Origin: Glandiceps talaboti
Lineage: Eukaryota > Hemichordata > Enteropneusta > Spengelidae
Reading direction: 5' to 3'
NCBI RefSeq assembly: GCF_964340395.1
Contig: NC_135550.1
Coordinates: 20,606,676-20,670,675 of the forward strand
DNA: 64,000 bases
Notes under the pieces: model-generated
The model's database searches: none
Seen by the model: the letters and a program-made list of their open reading frames with translations, nothing else
Told to the model about the DNA's origin: nothing
Shown here: positions 30,997-44,100 of the stretch, in pieces
Layout of the letters: each line of letters starts with the position of its first letter
Position numbering within the stretch: position 1 is the first letter of the stretch
Program-made: the position numbers and the translations under genes

Positions 30997-33900
30997 ATGG
31001 CGCACTGGTTTCACAGGAATCCCATCAAGGCGACTGCTGTTCAAAATTTCGACCTGCGATCAATAGCCTCTACTGGCTCGGCTAATAAGATATGCAGGTA
31101 AGTCACCAGTGACAACTTTAGTCGAAGTTTTAGGGTGGATAAATTGTATACATCTTTGACTTCCTCAACCGTAAACAATGTACCCAGTCGATGACTGCAG
31201 TGGATATGATGGGACCATGGATCTATTATGATCTCGTGATGAGACTCACATTATACTTGGTCAAGTTGGTGACTATGAGATGTGATATTCCTGGATATTA
31301 AATGACATCAGCTCAGAGACATGGTTTTCATGATCACGATGTTGTTTACACGAGCATGATGATTAAAGCCAAGTCTTTGGGGAGTAAAATAACATTGACC
31401 AGGGGGTAGACCTTACACATCATAATATCGATATCTGTTCTTGCTATAATTTATGAACAAGTACTTTAGGTGATTCATCATCTTGTGATTGAAGTGATCT
31501 TGTGTAAACTCACACAGGGTAATGATTAGAATGTAGAGTGACTGTACTGTGAGTGTTTGCAAGACAAGGTACTTTTAAAGAAGAAGAAGAGAGTTAGGTT
31601 AGGGTTTTTGTTTACTAGGTATAACAGCAACATGGTCTAGATAGTATTCGCTCTGACACGGAAGTATGGATTATACTAGTACTCCCAGTATTAGTCTAGC
31701 ACATATAGCATAGACACTGAAAACATGTCCCTGCTACGTTGATTAAACCACGTTACCCTCGCGAGGAAAAGTCATACCTGATTCACAAAACTTGAAGTAT
31801 CTCTCAATGACACTAAAGTTATTTGGGTGATGAATGAAATTATTAACAAGGCAGTTCATCGTTAGCAGCAGACATGAAGGATTATTGTACAAATCCAATA
31901 GAACTCTTTATTTGTCATCGTAATTTGTCTCCAAACTTTGCTTTGTTAGTAATACTGATTGATTTACTTTTTGTGTTCATCTTCTTCTTTTTTTGACAGT
32001 GACTTGAGAGAAGCTCGTACCAAACTTCTAGACATTGTTAGCAATCCCAACTTAGAAATCAGTAATCTGAATAGTGCTGTAGAGAACTACTTCTCATTAC
32101 TACAAGGTTTTGTACAGGCAAGTGATGAAAAGGGAGGAGAGAGTAAACTGAGATACAGTCTCAAATTCAAATGGACAAATACATTGATGGGATATGAGGC
32201 AAGGTAAGAACAATGTTTCTGTCTTTCACATTTTCCTATTTTACAGTTTCACCAACAAAAGGAGTGACAACAGATTACCTAATTCATCATAATTCCAAGC
32301 ATATTATGTAATTTCATTGAACTAATAATAAATAATATTATTAAATTTCACCAGTCTGAAAATAATTGGGATATTAATTCAATATTGAATATTAGAAATA
32401 ATATATACAGGAAGTCAGTAAAGTTAGCAGAGCAGCTAAATTGATCAAAGTAATGCAAAAGGTTTGATAACTACATTTTCTGTAAGAATGCTATCCATGT
32501 TTTGCAAGTTACTACAAATCTTTTATTCGTGTTATTTCCAGTTCACAACAAGATGTCATCTTTGAAATGTGTCACCTGCTATGTAATGTAGGACTGTGGT
32601 ACAGTAAACATGCAGCAAAACTAGCAGGAGAGAAGGAAGAGTAAGTCTTTAATATTAATTTACAATTCATGTCTGCATTTATACAATGATTATAACATAA
32701 ATTGTGCTCAAGATGAGACCCTCAAATGTCAAGATATTCAGAAATCATATGGTTGTGTTTAGTTTAAACCTTCCAATGTATATGTTTGATTTTGAAAAGT
32801 AAAAATAGCAAATAGCAAGGCATGTTGTACCATCTCTTTCATAAACTTGACCTTGACTGTGCAAAGAGTTTATAGTAGAATAGTCATTGAATATAAAGTC
32901 ACCTATGTAAATGTATACTATGGCAGAATTTCTTGGCATGTGAGTGCAAGTGTGGTGTAATCGGGGTATTTGCATGAGTGCTTGCTGTGTTCTCTGTGGT
33001 CGTACTTTCATGAGTGCAGTGAGTGAAAGTGCAGCAGAAAACACTGCAAGCATGAGTACAAATACCCCTGAGTTTCCACACTGGAACTCACATGACGTGG
33101 GGTTCTGTTATTATTACATATGTTTATCTGAGATGTCAGATTTCTGTAAAAATCATAAATATTATAGAGCGCGATCATGCAATTTCATGTGTAGCGAACA
33201 ATTGTGTACTTATTTGCATATCATTTGCATACAGGTATGCATGTGTTTGGTATTGCACTGCAGTGAAAATACCACTAGTATGTGCGCGTGCCAGTGCAAG
33301 TAATCACTGTTACATCAACATGTAATACTAGCTGGTACATTATGATTTTGAATTGAATAAATGTAATTCATTTCAGAGTATCAATGGATGAAGCCAAAGA
33401 AGTCCATACATGTCTGAGAACAGCTGCTGGTATTTTTAACTATGTTAAGGTAAGTTGAGAGAAAGAGAGACAGCTTCAGGCTCTGCAGCAGTTCACTTGT
33501 CTTGCGTATTCATTTCATGTTTATTAGCCTACTGCAGGCACCTTATAGATTGGCAATAGGAATGACCTATTTTCATCATGTCCATCTGTCTATATGTACA
33601 GACAAACTTGGCATATATGTCAGATTTGATAGGATACATATCTATCATGTCTTTTTGCTTCACAACCTTGGCTAATTTGGTCACATGCAGATTTGTTCAT
33701 GTTACTAAAATTAACATTTTCCACAAATAATTCTAGAAGTTGAATATGTAGAGACTCTATTAAAGCGTTATCGCCTATATGCAAAGTTCTCTTTTATACT
33801 CGCATCATATACTGGAACAGTCTCTCGAATAGTTTGGTCTCCATAGATCTATTAGAATGTTAAGTCTTCACCCTTACTAGTGCAGAACAAATGTGCATGC

Positions 33901-34368
33901 ATAATCATGACAGATACTTATAAGTGTTACAAGGTAAAGACAAACAGATGTAGAATGTGTAAAACATGCCCATGTATTTACTTTTATAGCATTCATGTGG
34001 CTACTATAATGAAATGATCTTGTAAGAAATTTGTATATAATTTTTGGTTTTACAGGAAAGTTTAGTTGGAAAATTATTGACTACTCCAGAAAAGGGTGAA
34101 GATCTTGATACAAGGATACTGGTTGCATATGTTGAACAATGTACAGCAGAAGCACAGGAAGGTATGTATGTATGTATGTATGTATGTATGTATGTATGTA
34201 TGTATGTATGTATGTATGTATGTATGTATGTATGTATGTATGTATGTATGTATGTATGTTTGTATGTATGTATGTATGTATGTATGTATGTATGTATGTA
34301 TGTATGTATGTATGTATGTATGTATGTATGTATGTATGTATGTATGTATGTATGTATGTATGTATGTA

Positions 34369-34415
<47 letters not shown>

Positions 34416-37145
34416 ATGTCTGTCTGTATGTCTGTATGTATGTATGTATGTATGTGTATATGTAAATTTGATGATTCAACTTTCTGGTATTTGGACAGAA
34501 ATAAAAATATGAGTTCTATGAATGCAGGAAACATGTAGTTACTTCAGCAGCCATTACCAGAGTGATAGCAGTTGCCCAAACTTCTTTATATTGTTTGTCG
34601 TACGTTGTCATCATAGTCACCCAGCTGCTCCATACATAGAATACTTTCTTTGCATATTCATCAATACTATAATACAGTCATATGAAGAGGTTAACGTGCA
34701 TATTATAAATTATCACAAAGTTCTAGTGATGCAATACTTATTTCTCTTTGTATTGTTTTACAGTCACCGTTGCTAGAGCCGTAGAATTGAAACACAGTTC
34801 AGGTCTGATATCAGCTTTAGCACATGAAACAGCAAAGATTTTCCATAATGCTGATAATTCATTGACCTCACTTGATGTGTCTTTGGTTGGAAAATGGAGG
34901 AAGTATTTACAGTTGAAATATCTATTCTACATGTCATATGTAAGTGTATATATAGTCTATTCTGTGTGGTCTATGTAAGTGTATATATAGTGTACATATG
35001 GTCTATTCTGTGTGGGCTATGTAAGTGTACAGTCTATTCTGTGTGGTCTATGTAAGTGTATATATAGTGTATATATGGTCTATTCTGTGGACTATTTAAG
35101 TGTACAGTCATTTCTGTGTGGTCTATGTAAGTGTATATATAGTGTATATATGGTCTATTCTGTGGACTATTTAAGTGTACAGTCATTTCTGTGTGGTCTA
35201 TGTAAGTGTATATATAGTGTATATATGGTCTATTCTGTGGACTATTTAAGTGTACAGTCTATTCTGTGTGGTCTATGTAAGTGTATATATAGTGTATATA
35301 TGGTCTATTCTGTGGACTATTTAAGTGTACAGTCTATTCTGTGTGGTCTATGTAAGTGTATATATAGTCTCGTTTACATGTCATGAGTAAGTGTACATAT
35401 ACCAGTAGTCTATTTACCGTCATACTACCGACATCATCTTCCCTAATAGGTATGCTATGTCATTGCCAAAGGTAATGAGTCTTTAACTAAGACTTGGTGT
35501 GTGTTTAAAATACCTATTTGTGTCATACATTCCATTTTATGCCAGTCTGTTTCTTCCAATATGCTGTAGAAAAGTGACATATCTTGTGTGACAGTTATTA
35601 TGTATGACATTATTTATATTAGGTATATTGTCTAAATACTGTAACTATTGCTTCTATTGCAGGCACATTGTTTTAATGGTGTGACATTGCTGAACAAGGA
35701 TAAATGTGGAGAATCAATCAAATGCCTTCAAGAGAGTGAAAAATGTAAGTTATCAGATAAAACAGTTACTGTAACATATAATTAGATATCTGGTATTCTC
35801 CAAATTTGTGTCTTCAGCCTGGAAAAATGAGTGACATAGAGGGCCTTGTCATTATGAGTCATATAAGAGACGTGACAAACTCATTATGTCATGAGTATTT
35901 TCTAGCTAAACATTAGAGAAATGAAGAAATATATGGAGCATCATATAATTAAATCAGTGAGGTGAACATTGACTTTCATACATTTCTCCAAACTTCATTG
36001 TATAGATCTGAAGTGTTTTCAAAGCCATTTCAACCAAATCATCACTTTTCCTCTGTATTTTTGCTTCTATAGTTTATGATAAAGCCGGGTCAATGTGCAA
36101 AGACTATGCTGCAACCAAAGGACCAGGTTCTACAGCTAAACCAGCTGACCATCTATTCTATAAAAGATTAGCCTCTGTTGTCAAGACAACATTGGATAAG
36201 AGCACAAGAGAGAATGGTTTTATGTAAGTTACAGATTATACAGAGTATGTGTGTGTAATTTACCATGTGTAGTTTTATAGGAGCTTTATCAATTAATGGG
36301 TCCTGTTTAATCTGTCCATTGATCCATGCACAGCCATATCTCTTTCATGAGTGAATTTCAACCATTTTCCATTGAATACGAATATAGGTTACTTTTTAGT
36401 ACTGCCAAATATGCTTCAACATCATTACATTTCTGTTTGATAAAACAAAATGAGATGATTTGTGTGAATGTGTGTTCTCTGTGTTTCAGTTACTTCCAAA
36501 AAGTTCCTGAACAAGTTCCAGAATTAGAAGAGAAAGCAACATACGGATTAGCTGCTCCTCAAGAATACCAACTTCCAGGAATTCATTCCTCCTGGACTGA
36601 AGGGACGTACAGTGGTTTTGATCTCAGTAAAGCACCAAAAGAAGATGATGTAAAAGTAAGACAAAATTCTGATACATTTGCATCCTGTTATTTGACTAAT
36701 ATCATATAGGCTGAATGTGGTCATCTTAATATTACCAGGAGGTGATATTTCACACATGTAAAGATAGTTTAGCAAAAGCCAACATCATGAAGCACTTGTA
36801 TATCTGCATTCCTGAAAACTAGGGCTGTTTAACAATAACCTGACTAAAACTTTCAACAAATCATTAGTTGTTCTGATGTATGGTATACTATTTAAAAATT
36901 GCATTTGAATAACTACTGAAGGTAAAATATGAAATTCTAAGTAAGAAATTTTGATTTGAATTTGCTATGATACATGTACAATTGCCAAAAAAACTAAACG
37001 TTTTGAGTTTGATAAATTCTATTTAATGATTTTGATATCCTTGCAGGACAAGAAGAAAGAAGAAGATATTAAACCAATCAAAGAAGCAGACATAGCACAG
37101 ACTGGAAAAGATCCTAAGAATTCTAGTGGATGTGTAGTCTCTTAG
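30997..37145 (+). CDS. BROX: BROX, Bro1-domain CAAX protein, 10 exons, complete
   Basis: Prenylated Bro1-domain protein that binds ESCRT-III CHMP subunits and acts in membrane and nuclear-envelope repair in known animals. Exons: 30997-31097, 32000-32203, 32542-32640, 33377-33449, 34056-34161, 34764-34939, 35663-35744, 36073-36223, 36490-36655, 37047-37145; total 418 residues, close to human BROX (about 411). The start MAHWFHRNPIKATA matches the family N terminus. Further matches: YFSLLQGF, KLRYSLKFKWTNTLMG, LWYSKHAAKLAG, MDEAKEVHTCLRTAAGIF, RILVAYVEQCTAEAQEVTVA, RAVELKHSSGLISALAHETA, KWRKYLQLKYLFYMSYAHC, NGFIYFQKVPEQVPELE. It ends in CVVS, a farnesyl-type CAAX box. The donors of exons 5 and 6 run straight into tandem repeats (separate entries). 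Confidence 0.95.
34162..34455. repeat. BROX: GTAT/GTCT microsatellite starting inside the BROX exon 5 splice donor
   Basis: Exon 5 ends GCACAGGAAG at 34161 and the intron begins GTATGTATGT, the first units of an array of about 50 GTAT units followed by about 12 GTCT units and a mixed end. The donor hexamer is therefore repeated dozens of times with no unique sequence between exon and array. The exon 5 frame stays open through the array to a stop at 34536-34538. Confidence 0.95.
34940..35395. repeat. BROX: 75-bp minisatellite copying the BROX exon 6 splice donor
   Basis: The donor TAT|GTAAGTGTATATATAG at 34940 is followed by further GTAAGT copies at 34975, 35021, 35052, 35127, 35202, 35277, 35352 and 35387. 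From 35047 on the period is exactly 75 bp. The last copy is preceded by ACATGTCAT, the final coding bases of exon 6, so the duplication reached into the exon. Translation past the first donor meets TAA at 34976. Confidence 0.93.
35805..35935. mobile_element. Foldback repeat, third copy (BROX intron)
   Basis: TTCAGCCTGGAAAAATGAGTGAC, GGGCCTTGTCATTATGAGTC and TCATGAGTATTTTCTAGCT correspond to the foldback part of the repeats at 29698 and 58160; the other half of that element is absent. Confidence 0.6.
37047..37145 (+). CDS. BROX: BROX last exon with CAAX box
   Basis: Encodes 32 residues: a Lys/Glu-rich hydrophilic linker, then SSGCVVS and TAG. C-V-V-S fits the CAAX consensus; the terminal Ser favours farnesyltransferase. 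Human BROX ends in a different but equivalent CAAX box. Confidence 0.93.
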   Translation, partial: DKKKEEDIKPIKEADIAQTGKDPKNSSGCVVS

Positions 37146-38256
37146 GTCAAAGGTCACTGTATGCAGCAATTTAATATTTATCAAATTAAGACCTGCTAAA
37201 ACGCACATTTTATTCAGGTGGTTACAGTAGGCATCAAACACAGATCACTCATCAATCATTTATTTACATGACTACTTCATCCAACAAGCAAACAAGGACT
37301 TGTAGGACTGACACACAACTATTTGCTGCTTTCTCTACAACTGTCAAACTGTTCTACGCAAGCACTGAATGAAAGCACTCGCTTGACTTCATATTATTGA
37401 TATGCAGAAAGGTGGATAAGTACTGCACCACATAAATTACTAATGCTTTAATTGTACAAAGATATGTGAAATAAGAATATACATTTTATAAAAAGTACTA
37501 GGTAGATTTGATTTCAAAGTTCTCTATGACCTGTAAAACAATTATAGTTCAATTCTGATAGCATGACTGTAAGGTTTAATGTTACATGTGAATACAGTTT
37601 TGTCAGTTCTGATTGACAAGCTTTGTCAAGCTACCTGTTTGTGTGGTTTACCAATAGGCAGGGTTTTAACAAAATACAATATGTGGTGACAATATATTTG
37701 AAGAGCTTCATAGTATCTTCCACAATAATGTCCAGGTTTAGAATGTAGTATCTTCCATTTACTACTTCCTGGTGGTATCCAGTGTGTAGTCCATTATGTG
37801 TACCGACACAACAAATGAATGAAAAATCACATCCTGTGATATTAAACAGTCTTTATCTCAACTGTAAGTTCTTCATTTGGTGAATGGTCCGGATATCAGA
37901 ATTGAACTATGATATGTCTCAATTGACTGTATGCACATAATTCAAGGACATAGTATACAGGCATGGTACTCTTTAAGAGGGCTTTTCTAATAATTTTACG
38001 AAATTAGTTAAAGGGTTCATGTTATTACTTTTTTAATCATAAGGTGCATTTCATCCATGTCTAGAATCTAAGTTTTGTTTATTTCACGTCTAGATCTGAA
38101 ATAGAACGCATAGGTTTTAATTTTACTCCACAATTTGTCAGATAACTTATCTCAATCTTTATTTTAATATCTTTCTTGGACCTTTTATTTACATCATTAG
38201 TGCAAATTCTTTTTGTCAGTTTTACATATTTATCTTCTTTTTTTCCCCTTTTTTTC

Positions 38257-38510
38257 CACAAATGAACAAGGTTCAGTAGTGCTATAGTCATGGTACAGTC
38301 TGTCTGTTAGTCATGCTGTCTGTCTGTCTGTCCATTTCTAATAAACAATCACTAGACAGATTTCTTTAATATTTTGGGGGATATTTTACACCGTGTTCTG
38401 TCGTTTATTTGATCAAGGCATAGTTATATCAGTGATATACAAATTAGGACTTTTGGTTCAGAAAAGTAACTCAAGAAGTACCAGGCAGATCAGTGTGTAA
38501 AGCATGCAGT
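38257..38510. repeat. Truncated copy of a composite dispersed repeat
   Basis: Begins ACAAATGAACAAGGTTCAGT, then a TCTG tract, then phrases such as GTGATATACAAATTAGGAC and ACCAGGCAGAT that recur in the 39951-40590 copy. Confidence 0.65.
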
Positions 38511-39710
38511 TGTGCTACAACGCCATTGTCGCTATTTTGTTTTTATCCCTAGTATGTCTAGTTCAGAAAACTGCCCTTAGACGTGTATTTTATACCACCA
38601 TCAAATCTATATACTTAAAGTTTCGATTTTATTTCTAAGAAAAAACATTGCATATTTCATATAATTCTATTGTAAACTGCAATTATTACAGTAACTGTTG
38701 TACATAGCAAACCAATAAACAATGCGCCACATTAACATTGCCTACTTTCACAAAATCTAAATTTAAATGTCAAAAGTTTTATAATGTAGCAGTAGTACAC
38801 ACCATGAAGGTGAATGAATGGTTTGCTTCAGAGGCATTTATTCTCTGTTTTGAAATGTATAATATTATCTGACATGTGTCACAGCCCACAGGTCTGTTCT
38901 ACGATAAAGTAAAATATTGACCAACTATTGCTAATAAATATGTCCTTTCCATAGCATTATGTAGGCACATGACTAGCTGTTTAACAGTAGAGTGTGTAGC
39001 TAGTGACAAAGAAACTGATCATTTATTTCTGTATATATTCAATACTAATGGAATCATTATTACATATAGGGTATGTATGAAGGAATACTTTTGGATTTGT
39101 TGGATTTTAGTTTCTTTATATCACAGTACAGGAATATTCATGATTATATATAAGATTTTAAAAATGTTAACCAATTTAGTTCAAAGTTCTGGAAAATAAA
39201 AATGTATTGCAATGTATTTCTTTCTTTAGCCCCAATCACCTTTTTGTACAAATAGCTCTAGATATACTGTAAAACACAAGACTTGATTATGTGTCTACCT
39301 ATTATTATTAAATTTGATCTACCTACTGGCAACATTAGCTTTGACCTTGACCTTAAACCTCAAGGTCAAATGTCAAAATTGGGCCATTTTTTATGCAGAC
39401 TAACATTTTGGTTGATTTCCATCAAATCATAATATTAATCAATCGGTCAGTTCAATATATATAGCTCCAATGTTCTGTTCAGTGGCATTGAATGGTATAG
39501 CACAATGTAAGCTTTAGTGAACGAATAAATCTTCAGTTTTGTTTTCAAACAACCCAGGCTTGACAAATGTCAATTGGCAAAAAGTCCCAATACAAAGTTT
39601 GGGAACAACAAGAATGAGCTACCTCGCTCCACAGGTGATTTGTCTGTAATTTGTTGTTGTAAGTAGATTCTTGTTTGTAGAACATAGAATACAACTGGAT
39701 GAGTATAGTT

Positions 39711-39810
39711 ATATGTCTTGTCAGTATTGTGACAATAGTAGTGATAGAATAGGGGGTTAATTTTATACTCCAGAAGTGGATTTTTGACCCACAATACTGA
39801 CAAGACATAT
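39711..39810. other. Perfect 21-bp inverted repeat, 58-nt loop
   Basis: ATATGTCTTGTCAGTATTGT plus G at 39711-39731 and its exact complement at 39790-39810. No further element ends seen. Confidence 0.8.
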
Positions 39811-39950
39811 GGACCAGACCAAAGGGCAGAAACTTAGATGGAGGATATGTCTTCCAAGAAGACTTGTATTGGTTGAGAAAAAAATAAATACAATGTTATG
39901 ACAATGCTATATATATCAGAATATCATCAGGAAATTATTTTGTCATTTTT

Positions 39951-40019
39951 AGCACAACTGAACTGAGGTTCAGTAGTGCTATAAGGATCACCCGACATCT
40001 GTCTGTCTGTCTGTCTGTC

Positions 40020-40073
<54 letters not shown>

Positions 40074-41000
40074 CAACTTAAAGTCAAAAACTGCTGAACC
40101 GATTGCCATGATATTTGGTGGGTCTATTACCTTGGGTGTCTAGTTGGGAAATTGTTCAAATCAAAATGATCGCATCACAGGTGTGTGATTTGGGTCAAAA
40201 AATGTGATTTTTGGTCAAAAAACAAACTTAGAAACTACTAGGCAGATTGGTGCAAAATTTGGTGGGAACATTCTTAAGGGGGTGTAAAGTAAGATTTGTT
40301 CATGACATGATGATTCCATCTGTGATATGCAAATTAAGGCTAAAAATGTGTCTTTTTGGTTAAAAATCTATAATTCCAAAACTAATGAGCAGATTTGGGT
40401 GAAATTTAATGGGAATGCATCTAGGGATGTATGGACGAAGATATATTAAGCATACAATGATTCCATGAGTGATATGCAAATTAGGTGCAAGAATGTTCAT
40501 TTTTGGTCAAAAACTTATATCTCGAAAAGTATTTGGTCAATGAGTCTGAAACTTGGCGAGATGTTTCTGAAACTGTTATTCTGCAGATTTTCTTCAAAAC
40601 ATTTTGACAAAATTGGCCCTAGCGACCATGACCACGCCCTTTAGCAACAACCAAATGGCAGTATATTTTGGTCAAATAACATCTGGTAGGCAAGTGAGTA
40701 AACATTCAAAAAATGTATGCAAATACCCTAGCAACCATGACCACGCCCATAGCAACAGCCAAACGGTGGTGTATTTCACAAAGATAACAAGGTTTAATAG
40801 ACAATTGAATAAACATTCAAAAAATGTATGTAAATTTGCATAGCAACAAGACCACGCCCATAGCAACAACCAAATGATCACGTATATTGCAAAGACAATA
40901 TCAGAAATTCATACACAAGTGAACAAAAACATACACAAATGTATGCAAATATATCTAACAACATGACCACGCCCATAGCAACAGCCAAATGATAGCATTT
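39951..41000. repeat. Composite repeat: head motif, TCTG/TG tract, ~130-bp and ~110-bp tandem units
   Basis: Head CTGAACTGAGGTTCAGTAGT, then TCTG and TG microsatellite (39999-40070). Next are about four diverged ~130-bp units sharing TTTTTGGTCAAAAA, CAGATTGGTG and TGATATGCAAATTA. From about 40610 there are four ~110-bp units sharing GACCACGCCCATAGCAAC and AACATTCAAAAAATGTATG. No coding capacity. Confidence 0.8.
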
Positions 41001-41158
41001 ATCGTAAAGACAGCAACATGGTTGGATAGGCAACTGGATAGTTATTCAGCAAATGAACACCTATTGTTAGCATGGACTAGCATATGGATAAACATTTTAA
41101 AAACTGTACAGTTATGCTACGTCATTAGTGGTATTTTTCCACTCGGTTTGACACCCCA

Positions 41159-41190
<32 letters not shown>
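41159..41190. repeat. AC microsatellite
   Basis: About 16 uninterrupted AC units. Confidence 0.95.
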
Positions 41191-41192
<2 letters not shown>

Positions 41193-44100
41193 TGAACTTT
41201 CAAAATGTACATGGTCAATAGTAGGAAAAATTAATGGCACATCTTGTCATGTTAGTTCTAAAAGTGTAGGAGAAAGTCACCCATTTCTTACTGGTAAAGT
41301 TTTACAAATGTTCAGTTACTACTATCTACAGAACCGTCCTTGAGCTATATATAGGGTTAGGTCTCGTGCAATGATACTACTTGATTGCTCCTGGGTATTC
41401 ATAACTTTTGCTCTATTGCTGCAGCATGGTGAAATCATTGTGTGGTCCCTTGACAGTGGCAAACAAGTTTTATTCCCTACATCTAAAGCTCAACTCATAA
41501 AAGTTTTCTAGCCTTTTCCCCATTCTTTGTTACGTCATCATTTCTAATGCCAAGACTTGCATGTATGTTGATGAGACCTGATGTTGTATGTCCAAGAAAT
41601 AGCATACTTTTTAGTCTTATGATTTCAAGACAGGGATGCTATCAAACAACACTACTGACACTGTGAAATAAATGACTGAAGACTCATTCATATAATGGTT
41701 TACCTGCATTTTATTAGCAAAATTTGTACACAGCATGTATGATGCACAGTGTTGTCGTTTATCATACAAAAAAAATCAACAAAATATTACAGAAACCAAC
41801 GGAAGCCATTTGACATAGCAATGTGAGAATTCAACAAATGCATTATTTGCAACGAAATGACATGATCAATGAATACTTTTTTCAGAGGGGATACAAAATA
41901 ACCCTATAAACACAGGAAGCCTACATGGAAAACATGATTCCTTTCGACATGATTGACTGAATAAAATGATTGTAATGAACTTTTATGAAAACTTCTCAAA
42001 ATCATTGTAAAACTGCACCATTTATTTGAAACATAAAATTGCTGTCAGCTAAGTCACTATTGTCTTACTATAATGGTATTAAGTTTTGCACACCAAAGCA
42101 CCAATAACTTTGTTTTAATAATGATAGTCAGTGCAAGTACATTTGTCATGAATGAAATTCAGCACCAGTATCAGGGTGAAAACTGGTCTTTTGACATCGG
42201 CAGTGTAAGGATGTTATCTATAATCTACATTATGTGGCCAGATTGACAATTTAAACAAATGAGTTACCTATACCATGTAGCTATCCCTCACATCTCTTAA
42301 GTTCTTTTCACCCTAAATTCCCAATTGTTAAAAAGTCACATGAAAAAAGTAAATATAAATACAAAAGCCTAAATGCGGCAGTGACCTAGTGTTTAAGAGG
42401 TAGAAGATGAAACCATCAGTTTCATGTATAGAGATTATTTGAAATATTAGAGGCCACTTTTGTCTCATAAGTTTGTTCTTGGCTATTTCATATTACTCAA
42501 AGTAAAGATTCTTGTTATGGGCTGTAATTTTCAAGTCACATCATAACTCATAAGTGATATAGGGGTATCAACTGTTCACTTCCATGTTCTTTGTTTGGAT
42601 ACAATAAATATATTTAAAGATCAATCCCCTCTTTACCCATCAGTATTACTCACACATTCTTACAGTAAAAAATATATCACGTGAATAGAAGATGACTTCT
42701 ATAGGTAAGTAGCACTGATTGCCAATGGCAACACAAATCTAAAACTTTGAATACCAGTAACACTTTTGGATAAATACACTGACATGATTGAAAACATTTG
42801 ATTAATGGTGTATGCATAAATACCACCTCAAAAGGATGCGATACATGACATGGGTAACTATGTCAACCCATCAAGTCAACAACTTTGTGTGTGTAAACAT
42901 GACATCAAACAAAAAGATAGTACAGGAGTTTGTCCAAATTGATGATAACACAATGGAAGTTAACAACATTTCCAAAGTTAGAAACATTCTAAGCACATCA
43001 ATCAACCTTAGTGCCTAGTTTGTACTTTCACTAGGGTGATAAGATGCAAATATTATAATGAAAACTGGTATATGAATGATATCAATGACTTTCCCTCGGG
43101 TGTAACAATGCAAGTATTATAATCAAACCTGGTATATGATAACAATAAACACAACCCTGTACTTATATTCACTTGAAAACTTGGACATGGAAAACAGTTT
43201 TATGACTAGAATGTTACAATGGAAGTAATTACATGGTGTGCTTACAAATTGCGTGTATTGAACAAAGGTGTAAAATCAAGAGTATTAATATGAAAAAAAT
43301 AAAAGTTCAAAAATTACAAACCAGAAACAATCCAAATGTAAAAATTAAACACAAAGTCTTCAAGATGCATCCTGAGAAAAGAATAAATGATAAACCACTA
43401 CCAACAAAAGTATTGTGAAAAATAAAGATACATTTGGCAAATGTAAGTTTTCTAGACTGCCAGCCGTTCCAGTTTTGCACATACTAATTTTACAGACTGC
43501 ACATTATTCAAAGTACTAGGGAGACATGCCACATACATATTGTGTTCAAAAGCATACTTAGTTATTGTTTAAAAATTGCATAGTATCAATTCAAGGAGAG
43601 GCGTGTATGAAAATGGTCTGGTACTAATCACACTGTTTATTTGTAGTAAACATAAGGCTACAGAAGGAGAGATATGACAAATATAAATATAGCTTTTCCT
43701 GGCAGATTACATGATGCATTGTATAAATGTTACAAACAAATGAATACTGTGCAGTCTTTTCTTTGTTTTAGCAAAAATATGCATCATGCAAATCAGTGCA
43801 CTCTATTTGGCACATAGCGTGGTGCTTCAAGGTGACATTTGCATATTAAGTTTTTTTCTTTCCTATGTTACTACATAGCACCATATATGGATTTGAGTAG
43901 CCTGAAAGAAAGATTGTCTGTAGAACAAATTTGTCTTCTTTGTGGTTTAGACGCCATCAATATTATTCATATTATTAGCAATTGAACCAATTCTGATGTC
44001 TGGTGGCATCAGTTTCACTTTATATACTTGTTGTGTGTGATATGGAAGATGGCCCAAGAAATATCAACTTTGTCTTTCAAATGATTTTCAAACTCCTCGG

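Noticed and set aside
34004-34534. Several long frames over the GTAT array
   Set aside because: Microsatellite translations; only the first part of the plus frame (34056-34161) is BROX exon 5.
35012-35386. 124-codon frame with 25-residue repeats
   Set aside because: The 75-bp minisatellite read in frame; it is intronic and out of frame with BROX.
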